Counted from the stretch's first letter, positions 27,719 through 36,792 are shown. The stretch is DNA of 64,000 nt from Pseudomonas helleri (GCF_009600315.1 NZ_WIWC01000006.1:62001-126000); one strand, 5' to 3'. The notes: generated from the letters alone by a model not told the origin. Numbers and translations: made by a program.

Positions 27719-29653
27719 ATGAGTAAATCGGATGCGTTTCTCCAGGCAGGGAAGACGGCAGTGTTGCAAAACATTCACGGCACCATGCAGTTTTTGCAGC
27801 GTTTCCCGCCCTTTAACCATATGGAAAATACGCACTTGGCGTTCCTCGTGGAACAGTGCCAACTGCGCTTCTATGGCCCCGGCGAAAGCATCATCCGACC
27901 GGCGGACGGGCCGGTAGAGCATTTTTACATCGTCAAACAAGGTCGTGTGGTAGGCGAGCGCACCCATCTGGGCCGAGGCGACACCGAAACCACGTTTGAA
28001 ATCACGGCGGGCGAATGCTTTCCGCTCGCTGCACTGCTGGGTGAACGTGCCACCCGCACCGAACACCGGGCCGCTGAAGACACGTTTTGCCTGCAACTGG
28101 GCAAAGCGGCGTTTATCAAACTGTTCGCCTTGTCCGACGAGTTCCGCGACTTTGCTTTGCGCGGTGTCAGCAGTTTGCTCGACAAGGTCAATCAGCAGGT
28201 TCAACAAAAAGCCGTGCAAACCTTGGGCACCCAGTACTCGCTCAATACTCGCCTCGGCGAACTGGCCATGCGCCATCCCGTGACCTGCTTGCCCGAGACC
28301 TCGCTGCGTGAAGCCGTGCGCCTGATGCACGAACAACAAGTGGGCAGCATTGTAGTCGTCGATGCGCAGAAAGCACCGCTGGGTATTTTCACCTTGCGGG
28401 ACCTGCGCCATGTGGTCGCCAGAGGTGTTGAAGATTTCGCCCAGGCCATCGATTTATTCATGACCCCGGGGCCGTTTTACCTGACCCCCGACCACACCGC
28501 GTTTGATGCCGCCATCGCCATGACCGAGCGGCATATCGCCCACGTGTGTCTGGTGAAAAATCAGCGCCTGTGCGGTGTGGTGTCCGAGCGTGATCTGTTC
28601 TCCTTGCAACGGGTCGATCTGGTGCATCTGGCTCGTACCATTCGTCACGCACCCAAGCTGGAAAACCTGATCAACCTGCGCGGCGAAATTGGCCAGTTGG
28701 TGGAACGGATGCTGGCCCACGGTGCCTCTTCGACGCAGATCACCCACATCATTACTCAACTCAATGACCACACGGTATGTCGGGTCATCGAGCTGGTGCT
28801 GGCTGATCGCGGCGACCCCGGCGTGCCATTCACCTGGCTGTGTTTCGGCAGCGAAGGGCGACGCGAACAAACCCTGCACACCGATCAGGACAACGGCATT
28901 TTGTTCGAGGCCAAGGACGCGGCTGAAGCCGCTGACATACGCCAGCGTTTGTTGCCCATCGCACAACAGATCAACCAGCACCTGGCGGCCTGCGGTTTTA
29001 CCCTGTGCAAGGGCAATATCATGGCCGGCAACCCTGACCTGTGCCTGTCCCGTGCCGAATGGGCGCGGCGCTTTGCCGCCTTTATCCGCGAAGCCACCCC
29101 CGAGAACCTGCTGGCCTCCAGCATCTATTTCGATCTGCGCGTGGTCTGGGGCGATGAGCAGGGCTGCCAACAGTTACGCCGTGGCATCCTCGAGCAAGTG
29201 GCCGACAATCGCCTGTTCCAGCGCATGATGGCCGACAACGCCTTGCGCCATCGCCCACCCGTGGGGCGCTTCCGTGAATTTGTGCTGGAGCGCAAAGGCA
29301 GCGACAAGGCCACTCTTGATCTCAAAGTGCAAGGCCTCACCCCCTTTGTCGACGGCGCTCGGCTGCTGGCACTGGCCCACGGCATCGAAGCCAATAACAC
29401 GCTGGAACGCTTGCGCCAGCTGGTCGTGCTTGAAGTCATCGAACCGCTGGACGGCGCCGCCTATGAAGAGGCGTATCACTTTATTCAGCAAACCCGCATG
29501 CAACAGCACCAGTTGCAAACCCGGGAGAACCGTCCGTATTCCAACCGTGTGGACCCCGATCACTTGAACCAGCTCGACCGGCGCATCCTGCGTGAAGCCC
29601 TGCGTCAGGCACAGCGCCTGCAAAGCAGCCTGGCGTTGCGGTATCAGCTATGA
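27719..29653 (+). CDS. cNMP-binding/CBS-pair/DUF294 nucleotidyltransferase-like protein
   Basis: 644 residues. Order: cyclic-nucleotide-binding-like domain (about 25-145), a CBS pair (about 180-300, each with the hydrophobic 'VGSIVVVDAQKAPLGIFTLRD' style core), a DUF294 nucleotidyltransferase-like domain with 'FGSEGRREQTLHTDQDNGI' near residue 377, and a DUF294 C-terminal domain. The GSEGR and DxD residues resemble GlnD-type uridylyltransferases. The architecture suggests a signal-integrating enzyme; its target is unknown. Its stop overlaps the start of the exonuclease gene, so the two are co-transcribed, an arrangement common in gammaproteobacteria. The start lacks a strong ribosome-binding site. 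Confidence 0.88.
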   Translation: MSKSDAFLQAGKTAVLQNIHGTMQFLQRFPPFNHMENTHLAFLVEQCQLRFYGPGESIIRPADGPVEHFYIVKQGRVVGERTHLGRGDTETTFEITAGECFPLAALLGERATRTEHRAAEDTFCLQLGKAAFIKLFALSDEFRDFALRGVSSLLDKVNQQVQQKAVQTLGTQYSLNTRLGELAMRHPVTCLPETSLREAVRLMHEQQVGSIVVVDAQKAPLGIFTLRDLRHVVARGVEDFAQAIDLFMTPGPFYLTPDHTAFDAAIAMTERHIAHVCLVKNQRLCGVVSERDLFSLQRVDLVHLARTIRHAPKLENLINLRGEIGQLVERMLAHGASSTQITHIITQLNDHTVCRVIELVLADRGDPGVPFTWLCFGSEGRREQTLHTDQDNGILFEAKDAAEAADIRQRLLPIAQQINQHLAACGFTLCKGNIMAGNPDLCLSRAEWARRFAAFIREATPENLLASSIYFDLRVVWGDEQGCQQLRRGILEQVADNRLFQRMMADNALRHRPPVGRFREFVLERKGSDKATLDLKVQGLTPFVDGARLLALAHGIEANNTLERLRQLVVLEVIEPLDGAAYEEAYHFIQQTRMQQHQLQTRENRPYSNRVDPDHLNQLDRRILREALRQAQRLQSSLALRYQL

Positions 29654-30360
29654 ATCTGTGGTCGTGGTTATGGCCGGGCAAAAAACCGCTGTTGAGCCTT
29701 GAGCAGCAACAACGCTTGCTGCAACTGCCGCCATCACCGGGGCTGAGCGAGCATTCATTGCGTCAGCAACGCTGGGTCGTGGTCGATCTGGAGACCAGCG
29801 GCCTGAACCTCAAGCGCGATCAAGTACTGTCCATTGGTGCAATGGTGATTGAAGACGGCGCGATCGATTTGGGTCAGGCCTTCGAACGCACGTTGCTGCG
29901 CACCCACATGCCGCTCAATCCCAGCGTGTTGCTACACGGTCTGGGGCCGAGTGCGATTGCCGCCGGTTGCGAACCCGTCGACGCGCTGCTCGACTTTATG
30001 GAGTTTGTCGGTGACAGCCCGCTGCTGGCCTTCCATTCCCCATTTGACCAGCACATGCTCGGCCGCGCCCTCAAAGAAAGCCTGGATTATCGTTTGCAGC
30101 ATCCCTTTATGGATGTCGCGGCGCTGGCGCCCATGCTATGTCCGCAGACCCACCTGCGCGAAGCCGGATTAGATGCGTGGGTTAAGCACTTCAACCTTCA
30201 GGTTGAAGAACGTCACAACGCCAGCGCTGACGCGTTGGCAACCGCTGAACTGGCCCTGATCCTGTTCAGCCGCGCCCGCGCCCAACATATTGACAGCCCC
30301 CAAGCCCTGCAACAGCGGCTAAACCAGTGGCAACGGCGCAAACAACAACATAGTTTTTAA
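29650..30360 (+). CDS. DnaQ-like 3'-5' exonuclease (DEDDh)
   Basis: 236 residues. The exonuclease motifs are complete: Asp46 and Glu48 in 'VVDLETSGLN', an Asp in 'HSPFDQHML', and His...Asp in 'ERHNASADALATAELA'. It belongs to the DNA polymerase III epsilon superfamily but lacks the C-terminal polymerase-binding tail, so it is probably not DnaQ itself. It overlaps the DUF294 gene by four bases. DNA versus RNA substrate cannot be told from sequence. Confidence 0.88.
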   Translation: MNLWSWLWPGKKPLLSLEQQQRLLQLPPSPGLSEHSLRQQRWVVVDLETSGLNLKRDQVLSIGAMVIEDGAIDLGQAFERTLLRTHMPLNPSVLLHGLGPSAIAAGCEPVDALLDFMEFVGDSPLLAFHSPFDQHMLGRALKESLDYRLQHPFMDVAALAPMLCPQTHLREAGLDAWVKHFNLQVEERHNASADALATAELALILFSRARAQHIDSPQALQQRLNQWQRRKQQHSF

Positions 30361-30377
30361 TAAGCGCATCCTCCTCC

Positions 30378-30507
30378 GTAGCAGCTGCCGAAGGCTGCGT
30401 CCGAGCGCGAAGCGATCGTAAAACCTGAGTATGGGTAATTTCGGTATACCGCGAGGACAGGTTTTACGACTGCTTCGCAGCCGGTCGCAGCCTTCGGCAG
30501 CTGCTAC
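30378..30507. repeat. Long REPIN-type element (GTAGCAGCTGCCG variant)
   Basis: Outer arms GTAGCAGCTGCCGAAGGCTG and CAGCCTTCGGCAGCTGCTAC are perfect over 20 bp. The spacer holds a second inverted repeat (CGTAAAACCTG / CAGGTTTTACG) and a central GGTATACC palindrome, so the whole 130 bp could fold as one cruciform. Confidence 0.88.
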
Positions 30508-30582
30508 GTAATCCAAAATCCATCAGCCCCCTTTACCATCCGATGAGCGTCAATTGCGCATGGCCAATGGCTCTGACACAAT

Positions 30583-30597
30583 CGCGAATAATTATCG
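30583..30597. promoter_or_regulatory. Candidate Fur box upstream of the sigma factor gene
   Basis: CGCGAAT-A-ATTATCG scores 10 of 14 against the 7-1-7 Fur consensus TGATAAT-N-ATTATCA, 24 bases upstream of an iron-uptake ECF sigma gene. Function and location agree, though the left arm is weak. Confidence 0.5.
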
Positions 30598-30620
30598 TTA
30601 GTTAAAACTAGTATTCGGTG

Positions 30621-31145
30621 ATGCCCTTGTCGTCAGTCCAAAATCCCCACAGCGAACTGGTTGGAGCGCTTTACCGCGACCATCGCGGTTGGCTGCTGGC
30701 GTGGCTGCGACGCAATGTGGCCTGCCCACAACGCGCCGAAGACTTGAGCCAGGACACCTTTGTACGCTTGCTTGGGCGCACCGACCTCAAGGCGCCTCGT
30801 GAGCCGCGGGCTTTTTTGACCGCCATCGCCAAAGGCCTGCTGTTTGACTACTTTCGCCGCGCAGCCCTCGAACAGGCTTACCTCAACGAGCTGATGCAGG
30901 TGCCTGAAGCCGAACAGCCCTCGCCCGAAGAACAGCAACTGATCCTCGAAGACCTCAAGGCCATCGACGCGATGCTGGGCAAACTGTCGAGCAAGTCTCG
31001 CGCCGCCTTCCTTTATAGCCGCATCGATGGCCTGAGCCATGCTGAAATTGCCGAGCGTCTTGGCGTGTCGGTGCCCCGTGTGCGTCAGTACTTGGCACAA
31101 GGTATCCGCCAGTGCTACATCGCGCTGTATGGGCAACCGGCATGA
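30621..31145 (+). CDS. FecI-type ECF sigma factor
   Basis: 174 residues from the ATG at 30621 (a GTG directly before it is possible). Sigma region 2 spans about 15-80 (LYRDHRGWLLAWLRRNV, AEDLSQDTFVRLLGR) and region 4 about 115-170 (LSKSRAAFLYSRIDGLSHAE, RLGVSVPRVRQYLAQG). This is the iron-starvation sigma class that drives expression of a TonB receptor on signal from FecR. It overlaps the fecR-like gene by four bases (ATGA) and is preceded by a candidate Fur box. Confidence 0.93.
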   Translation: MPLSSVQNPHSELVGALYRDHRGWLLAWLRRNVACPQRAEDLSQDTFVRLLGRTDLKAPREPRAFLTAIAKGLLFDYFRRAALEQAYLNELMQVPEAEQPSPEEQQLILEDLKAIDAMLGKLSSKSRAAFLYSRIDGLSHAEIAERLGVSVPRVRQYLAQGIRQCYIALYGQPA

Positions 31146-32119
31146 GTGCCGTCAGCTCAAAACCGGTAAGCGCTCAGGTTCTGGACGCCGCCATCGCCTG
31201 GCAATTGTGTCTGGACTGCGGCAACGGCAGTGCGGTTGAGCAGGCTGAATTCGCGGTCTGGTATGCCGCCAGCGAGGAACACGCCCGTGCCTGGTTGCAA
31301 CTGGGCATGCTGGACCAACGCTTCAGCAACACCAGCATCCCGGCACGCAACGCCTTGTTGGCGCCTCGCGACGGGGTACAGCAGCGCATCCGCAAAATCG
31401 GCGGTGGGCTGGCCAGTGTCGCACTGGTGTGCGGGCTGGCCGTTTTCGCGAGTAAAAACTACCTGCCGCTGGGTTACTGGATGGCCGACCAACGCACCGC
31501 AACCGGCGAGCAACGGCAGTTACGTCTGGCTGATGGCACCGTACTGGACCTCAACACCCACAGCGCCGTTGACGTGCAATTTGATGCCAACACCCGGCGA
31601 ATCATCCTGCAAGAAGGCGAGATCATGGTCGAGACCGGTCATGGAGATCCACGCCCTTTTATCGTGCAAACCCGCGATGGCAGCCTGCGCGCATTGGGCA
31701 CGCGGTTTCTGGTCAAACGCGAAAGCGACGGTACACGTCTCAGCGTGCTGCAAGCGCGGGTAGCGGCGCAGCCTGAAAACAGTGGCCATGAAACGGTCTA
31801 CAACGAAGGCCAGCAAGTTCTGATGCAGCGCGACAGCTTGGGCCAGATGCTCGCGTTGAGCCCCGGCGCCGATGCCTGGACGCGGGGCATGCTGGTGCTC
31901 GACAACGTGCGCTTGGCCGACATGGTGCGCGAACTCAATCGCTATCGCCGTGGCCATCTGGGCGTCGACCCCCAAGTGGCTGATTTGCGTATCAGTGGCA
32001 GCTTCGCACTGAACAACGTCGAACTGGCCCTCAACGCCCTGCCACCGACCTTGCCGGTCAAAATAGAGCAGCTGACGCCGTGGTGGGTCACTGTCATCCC
32101 CAACCCGCCGAAACCCTGA
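31142..32119 (+). CDS. FecR-type anti-sigma factor/sigma regulator
   Basis: 325 residues from the ATG that overlaps the sigma gene stop. N-terminal cytoplasmic DUF4880-like domain (about 10-70, 'AAIAWQLCLDCGNGS', 'FAVWYAASEEHARAW'), one membrane helix near 87-105 (GLASVALVCGLAVFA), then the periplasmic FecR domain ('GEQRQLRLADGTVLDLNTHS', 'ALGTRFLVKRE') and a C-terminal STN-like segment that contacts the receptor signalling domain. It relays receptor occupancy to the sigma factor. Confidence 0.93.
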   Translation: MSAVSSKPVSAQVLDAAIAWQLCLDCGNGSAVEQAEFAVWYAASEEHARAWLQLGMLDQRFSNTSIPARNALLAPRDGVQQRIRKIGGGLASVALVCGLAVFASKNYLPLGYWMADQRTATGEQRQLRLADGTVLDLNTHSAVDVQFDANTRRIILQEGEIMVETGHGDPRPFIVQTRDGSLRALGTRFLVKRESDGTRLSVLQARVAAQPENSGHETVYNEGQQVLMQRDSLGQMLALSPGADAWTRGMLVLDNVRLADMVRELNRYRRGHLGVDPQVADLRISGSFALNNVELALNALPPTLPVKIEQLTPWWVTVIPNPPKP

Positions 32120-32120
32120 A

Positions 32121-32135
32121 TAGAAATAATTTTCA
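32121..32135. promoter_or_regulatory. Candidate Fur box upstream of the TonB receptor gene
   Basis: TAGAAAT-A-ATTTTCA matches 10 of 14 positions of the Fur consensus, 75 bases upstream of the receptor start. The sigma factor promoter would be expected between this site and the gene. Confidence 0.4.
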
Positions 32136-32209
32136 TCCCGCCCTATCACTTTTCGAATGTCGTACGGCAGATAGGCATTGAGAAACATTTCCATTCAGGA
32201 ATACGCCGA

Positions 32210-34624
32210 ATGTCCCGCACCCTCGACACGTTTTTGCGCCCCGGCCTGTTGGCCGCCGCCATTGCCCTGAGCGCCCCGTTGGCCAGCCCTTCGCTAATGG
32301 CCGCCGAACAGGCGACGACGGCTCGCACCTACAACCTGCCGGCTGGCTCGCTGTCCACCACGCTGAACCAGATTGCCAGCCAATCCGGCATCACGCTGGC
32401 GATTGACCCGGCACTGGTCGCAGGCAAATCCTCGGCGCCCGTCAGCGGCACATTCGAGGGCACCACGGCGTTGCGCGAAGCATTGCGCGGCACGGGGTTG
32501 CAGTTGCAACAGAGCGGTGGCGGTGCCTATGCGCTGGTGCCGGTGGTTGAGGGCGCATTGACCCTGGGCGACGTCAACGTCAATGCGAGCGCTGTGGCCG
32601 AGGGTTCGGAAGCCGCGGGCTACGTCAGCGAAAACATCAGCAATGTCGGCGCATTGGGCAGCATGAAGCTGCAAGACACGCCGTACTCCATGAGCGTCAC
32701 CTCTCAGGCCTTGCTCAAAAACATGCAGGCAACCTCGCTGGATGACGTGTTCAAACGCAATCCGTTCACTCAGATGTTCTCCCCTACAGGGGCGGGCTAT
32801 GCGAGTGCCGTCAATATTCGCGGGTTCAGCGGTGCGGGCAATCTGAACATTGCCAACGACGGCTTGCGCTTCTCCACCCTCGCGGATGCCGGTAACTTCC
32901 TGGAAGAAACCGAACAGCTTGAAGTGATCACCGGCTTGACCGGCTTCTTGTACGGCCCCGCCACGCCGGGTGGTTTGGCCAACTACGTGCTTAAACGCCC
33001 AACCTACGACACCTATCGCAGCGTGACCGTGGGCAATGCCGGCGGTGACAACTATTACCTGCACGGCGACTTCGGCGGCAAGATCGATGATGAAGGCAAA
33101 TTCGCCTATCGCCTGAACCTCCTGACGCAGGACGGCCAAACGGCAATCGACATGCAGAAACGCCGCCGCGAGCTGATCAGTCTGGCGGTTGACTGGAACG
33201 TCAGCGACGACCTGCAAATCCAATTCGATGCGTCACACAAGAAGACCGAAATACACGGTCTGACCAGCTATTGGTTTTTCGGTGATCAAGGGCTGCGCCC
33301 CCGCGCTTCGCAACTCGACAACAACAAACTGTACAGCCAGAAATGGGCGTTCTCGGACAACGAAACCGACAAAGGCGGGGTTCGCGCCACATGGCGTTTG
33401 AACGACACCTTCACCCTGCGCGGTGCGTTCGCCACACAGAAATTCACCGAAGAGAACACCTACACCGGCCCGACTGTTTACAGCCCTGGGGTATACACCC
33501 AGCCGCTGTACGCGTTTGCACCGATTGAGCACCAGGAGAACTCGGCATACCTGTTCCTGGATGCGGCTTTCGCGACAGGCGCCATTGGCCACAAAATGAC
33601 CTTGGGTTATCAGGGCAACGACTCACGCGTCAAACAGTACGAAGACCATATCCCCTCGGACGGCTCGCAGTATGCAGACGTTGGCGGCGGCGCCCTGCCT
33701 TTCGGCAACAGCGAGCAAGTCAGCAAACCCGGCTACTCAATTGGCCATGGCAGCAAGCACCTGGCGAGTACGTCGCAATCCAACAACTTCCTGATCGGTG
33801 ACGTGATCACCTTCAACGATCAATGGTCGAGCATCGTTGGCGTCACGCGCACACAGATCAAGTCCTACGCCAATGACTTCATTTACTCCTCGCCCGCGAA
33901 GAAAACCCGCTACGACGAAAGCAAAACTTCGCCCAGCGTGTCGCTTATCTACAAGCCAGTGCCTTGGCTGACGACCTACGCCACCTACATTGAAGGGCTG
34001 CAAGCTGGCGGCACCGCACCTTACAACGCAATGAACGCCGGAGAACTCTTCGCGCCACAAGTCAGCAAGCAATACGAAGTGGGAGCCAAAGCCACCGTCG
34101 GTGACGCGTTGCTCACGCTGGCCCTGTTCAACATCGAAAAGCCTAACGGCTACCTTGATGGCGACATGGTGTACACCGAAAGCGGCACACAGGTTAACAA
34201 CGGCCTGGAGTTCAGCGTGACCGGCAAAGTCACCCCGCAGCTGACGGTGATTGGCGGCTTCACCTTGCTAGATCCTAAAGTGAAAGATGCCGACAACAAG
34301 GCCAACGATGGCAACGCCCCCGTCGATGTCGCCAAACAATTGGCCAAGCTGTACGCCGAATACGACATCAACGCCGTGCCGGGTCTGGCCCTGACCGGTG
34401 GCGCGTTTTACACCGGCAAGCAATACACCGATGTTGCCAACGACTACCAACTGCCGTCGTTCACTACCTTTGATGCCGGTGCGCGTTACCGCATGAAGGT
34501 GTCGCAAAACGATCTGACCTTGCGCATGAACGTCAGCAACCTGGCCAACAAGGATTACTGGCTTAATAGCCACTACCTTGGCGACCCGCGTACTGTTCAG
34601 TTCTCGGCGCAGCTGGAGTTTTAA
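32210..34624 (+). CDS. TonB-dependent siderophore receptor with STN signalling domain
   Basis: 804 residues. A signal peptide (about 1-31, cleavage near LMAAE) is followed by the STN domain (about 38-100, 'YNLPAGSLSTTLNQIASQSG'), a plug domain (about 140-265, 'DTPYSMSVTSQALLKNMQAT', 'VNIRGFSG', 'GLTGFLYGPATPGG') and a 22-strand barrel closing with 'RTVQFSAQLEF', the terminal Phe needed for outer-membrane insertion. The STN domain and the upstream sigma/FecR pair make this a transducer as well as a transporter. It looks like a ferric-siderophore receptor; the ligand is unknown. Confidence 0.95.
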   Translation: MSRTLDTFLRPGLLAAAIALSAPLASPSLMAAEQATTARTYNLPAGSLSTTLNQIASQSGITLAIDPALVAGKSSAPVSGTFEGTTALREALRGTGLQLQQSGGGAYALVPVVEGALTLGDVNVNASAVAEGSEAAGYVSENISNVGALGSMKLQDTPYSMSVTSQALLKNMQATSLDDVFKRNPFTQMFSPTGAGYASAVNIRGFSGAGNLNIANDGLRFSTLADAGNFLEETEQLEVITGLTGFLYGPATPGGLANYVLKRPTYDTYRSVTVGNAGGDNYYLHGDFGGKIDDEGKFAYRLNLLTQDGQTAIDMQKRRRELISLAVDWNVSDDLQIQFDASHKKTEIHGLTSYWFFGDQGLRPRASQLDNNKLYSQKWAFSDNETDKGGVRATWRLNDTFTLRGAFATQKFTEENTYTGPTVYSPGVYTQPLYAFAPIEHQENSAYLFLDAAFATGAIGHKMTLGYQGNDSRVKQYEDHIPSDGSQYADVGGGALPFGNSEQVSKPGYSIGHGSKHLASTSQSNNFLIGDVITFNDQWSSIVGVTRTQIKSYANDFIYSSPAKKTRYDESKTSPSVSLIYKPVPWLTTYATYIEGLQAGGTAPYNAMNAGELFAPQVSKQYEVGAKATVGDALLTLALFNIEKPNGYLDGDMVYTESGTQVNNGLEFSVTGKVTPQLTVIGGFTLLDPKVKDADNKANDGNAPVDVAKQLAKLYAEYDINAVPGLALTGGAFYTGKQYTDVANDYQLPSFTTFDAGARYRMKVSQNDLTLRMNVSNLANKDYWLNSHYLGDPRTVQFSAQLEF

Positions 34625-34686
34625 ACACCCACGCTGTCACCGGCAGGACGTGTCACAGCAAGTCTGCCGGTCAACTTTGGATTTCC

Positions 34687-35799
34687 ATGAAAAGCAAAAC
34701 GATCCGTCGCTGGTCCTTTATCCACACCTGGACCAGCCTGATTTGCACTGCATTTTTGCTGATGCTGGCATTGACCGGCCTGCCGTTGATTTTTTCCCAT
34801 GAAATCGACCACTTGCTGGGCGACAGTCCCGAATTGCGGGAGATGCCGGCCAACACGCCGCACCTGAACCTGCAACAACTGGTCGACGCGGCCAAAGCCC
34901 ATCGCCCCCATGAGGTGATGCAGTACTTCGGCAGTGATGACGACAAGCCCAACGCGGTGTTTGCCATCATGGCCGCCACGGCTGGCACCGAACCGAATTC
35001 GTCGCACACTTTTATGCTCGATGCCCGCACCGGCGAAGCGCTGGAAGTGCCTTCGGCCAACGGCGGCCTGATGATGTTCATTCTGCGCCTGCACGTAGAC
35101 ATGTTCGCCGGTTTGCCCGGCAAGCTGTTGCTGGCCTTTATGGGTATTTTGTTTGTACTGGCGATCGTCTCCGGCACGGTGCTGTACCTGCCGTTTATGC
35201 GTCGGCATGAATTCGCCACGGTGCGCACCGACAAATCCAGGCGCCTGCGCTGGCTCGACCTGCACAACCTGTTGGGCGTCGTCACCCTGACCTGGGCGCT
35301 GGTAGTGGGCGTGACCGGGGTAATCAGTGCCTGCGCCGACTTGATCATTGATGCCTGGCGCAACGACAGCCTCAACGCGATGATCGAACCCTATCGCGAT
35401 GCACCGCCGCTGACCCACCTGGCCCCTGCCACCCGCCTGCTGGACATCGCCGACCGTGCGGCGCCCGATATGCGCCCGGACTTTATCGCCTTCCCCGGCA
35501 CACGGTTTTCCAGCGAGCACCATTACGCGGTCTTTATGAAAGGCAACACGCACCTGACCGCTCACTTGTTGACGCCGGTTTTGATCGACGCCAGCACCCT
35601 TGAAGTCACGGCCGTGGGTGATCGTCCGTGGTACATGGATGCGATGGGCATGTCCCAGCCGCTGCACTTTGGTGACTACGGTGGCATGGCGATGAAAATC
35701 CTCTGGGCGGCACTCGACTTGCTGACCATCGTGGTGCTCGGCAGTGGATTGTATTTATGGTGGGTTCGCCGCCGCGCCGCCAAGGAGAACGCTCGATGA
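34687..35799 (+). CDS. PepSY-associated membrane protein (iron-uptake associated)
   Basis: 370 residues. Four membrane helices: near 15-37 (TSLICTAFLLMLALTGLPLI), 135-165 (LLLAFMGILFVLAIVSGTVL), 195-220 and about 335-360. A large periplasmic part with PepSY-like repeats lies between. Histidines at 'IHTWTS', 'LRLHVDMFAG' and 'DLHNLLG' recur at helix ends, as in PiuB-like proteins proposed to reduce ferric iron with a quinol or heme electron. It follows the receptor by 62 bases and is probably in the same operon, suggesting iron release from the imported siderophore. The reductase role is inference. Confidence 0.87.
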   Translation: MKSKTIRRWSFIHTWTSLICTAFLLMLALTGLPLIFSHEIDHLLGDSPELREMPANTPHLNLQQLVDAAKAHRPHEVMQYFGSDDDKPNAVFAIMAATAGTEPNSSHTFMLDARTGEALEVPSANGGLMMFILRLHVDMFAGLPGKLLLAFMGILFVLAIVSGTVLYLPFMRRHEFATVRTDKSRRLRWLDLHNLLGVVTLTWALVVGVTGVISACADLIIDAWRNDSLNAMIEPYRDAPPLTHLAPATRLLDIADRAAPDMRPDFIAFPGTRFSSEHHYAVFMKGNTHLTAHLLTPVLIDASTLEVTAVGDRPWYMDAMGMSQPLHFGDYGGMAMKILWAALDLLTIVVLGSGLYLWWVRRRAAKENAR

Positions 35800-35972
35800 G
35801 ACCGCGTCAGTCGAGCTTCTGGAAAGTGTTTTCCATCCCGCTGGCGATCGGTCTGGTGAGTCTGATGGGCTTGTTCAGCGCGCTGTTGGGCGATGGCGCG
35901 TGGGATGTGCTGAGCTGGATTGGCTTGGGCATACCGGTGTGGATCAGTGCGCGGGGGTTACTTAAGCGCTGA
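35796..35972 (+). CDS. 58-residue two-helix membrane protein of the iron operon
   Basis: Starts at the ATG at 35796, which overlaps the PepSY gene stop (ATGA) and has AAGGAG nine bases upstream. Two hydrophobic stretches (FSIPLAIGLVSLMGLFSALL and VLSWIGLGIPVWIS) end in a basic tail (KR). I know small proteins of this kind after PepSY genes in other pseudomonads but no function. A helper or stabilising subunit for the upstream membrane protein is the simplest reading. Confidence 0.8.
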   Translation: MRPRQSSFWKVFSIPLAIGLVSLMGLFSALLGDGAWDVLSWIGLGIPVWISARGLLKR

Positions 35973-35986
35973 TTGCCCCCCCTTTA

Positions 35987-36099
35987 CCCTCACCCCAACC
36001 CTCTCCCAAAGGGAGAGGGGGCTGATCTGCAGCGAGCACAACATTAACGTCACCCTCAATTAAGCCCCCTCTCCCTCCGGGAGAGGGTTGGGGTGAGGG
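35987..36099. repeat. CCCTCTCCC-family inverted repeat pair
   Basis: Left arm 35987-36007 and right arm 36079-36099 are perfect 21-bp inverted copies (CCCTCACCCCAACCCTCTCC and its complement), each followed inward by a local hairpin. The same unit occurs at 41818-41865, 55835-55925 and three times at 61114-61280, always intergenic. Confidence 0.9.
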
Positions 36100-36108
36100 C
36101 TGGCCCTG

Positions 36109-36609
36109 TCAACACTCAGGCTTGTCCGCCGTATAGCGACGCGCCGGGTTGACCGCCGCGCCAAACTCGCGCAAAGCCTTTGCACCAATCAACAGCGGGT
36201 AATTAAAACTGCTGCGATCCGTGAGATTCACCTCCACCGTGCGCTTCACATTGCCCAGGCACATCTCCAGATCGACCACCGGACGCTTGGCGCTCACGGC
36301 TTCGTCCTTGTCCTCGTCTTCGTCCGCACGGCTTTTGATTTTGCTGATACGCGACACTTTGTGTTCATACACCTTGCTGCTCGCTCCCTCAGTCGCTAAC
36401 TGAAAGCTCACCCACTCATCGCCATCACGGGTGAAGGTTTTGATGTTTTTGGCCGACAACGAGGCGGTCAACGCACCGGTGTCCATCTTGGCCTTCAGGG
36501 TTTCGCCAATTTCAGGCAGCTTGATGTATTCGTAACGGCCATACAGGGTCGGCTCGGCAGCCATCACCGGCAACGCCAACAGGGACAACACGGCGAGAAC
36601 AGACTTCAT
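36109..36609 (-). CDS. Retropepsin-like/PF05618-family exported protein
   Basis: 166 residues with a Sec signal (about 1-17, ends LPVMAAE). The core motif is 'KAKMDTGALTASLSA', a D-T-G aspartic-protease-like triad, followed by 'NYPLLIGAKALREFG', both hallmarks of the family once called ATP-dependent zinc proteases and now compared to retropepsins. An acidic insert around residues 93-108 (KSRADEDEDKDEAVSAK) is unusual. It may process or bind a periplasmic substrate; no partner is adjacent. Confidence 0.85.
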   Translation of the reverse strand: MKSVLAVLSLLALPVMAAEPTLYGRYEYIKLPEIGETLKAKMDTGALTASLSAKNIKTFTRDGDEWVSFQLATEGASSKVYEHKVSRISKIKSRADEDEDKDEAVSAKRPVVDLEMCLGNVKRTVEVNLTDRSSFNYPLLIGAKALREFGAAVNPARRYTADKPEC

Positions 36610-36792
36610 AAGGCAGTTTCCTTTAAAGAGTGCAGGTTAGACCCCAAGAATAAATTAGGTTCGCAGTCAGCGGCAGTGGTCACAAAAAGTAAGATAACCG
36701 AGTGCCCGTGAAACATTTGTCGGCGCGTCCGATTTGGCGTTCGACGCGTGCCTGCTTATGATGGCCAGTCCTTCATCGTTCAAGAGTTCCTT

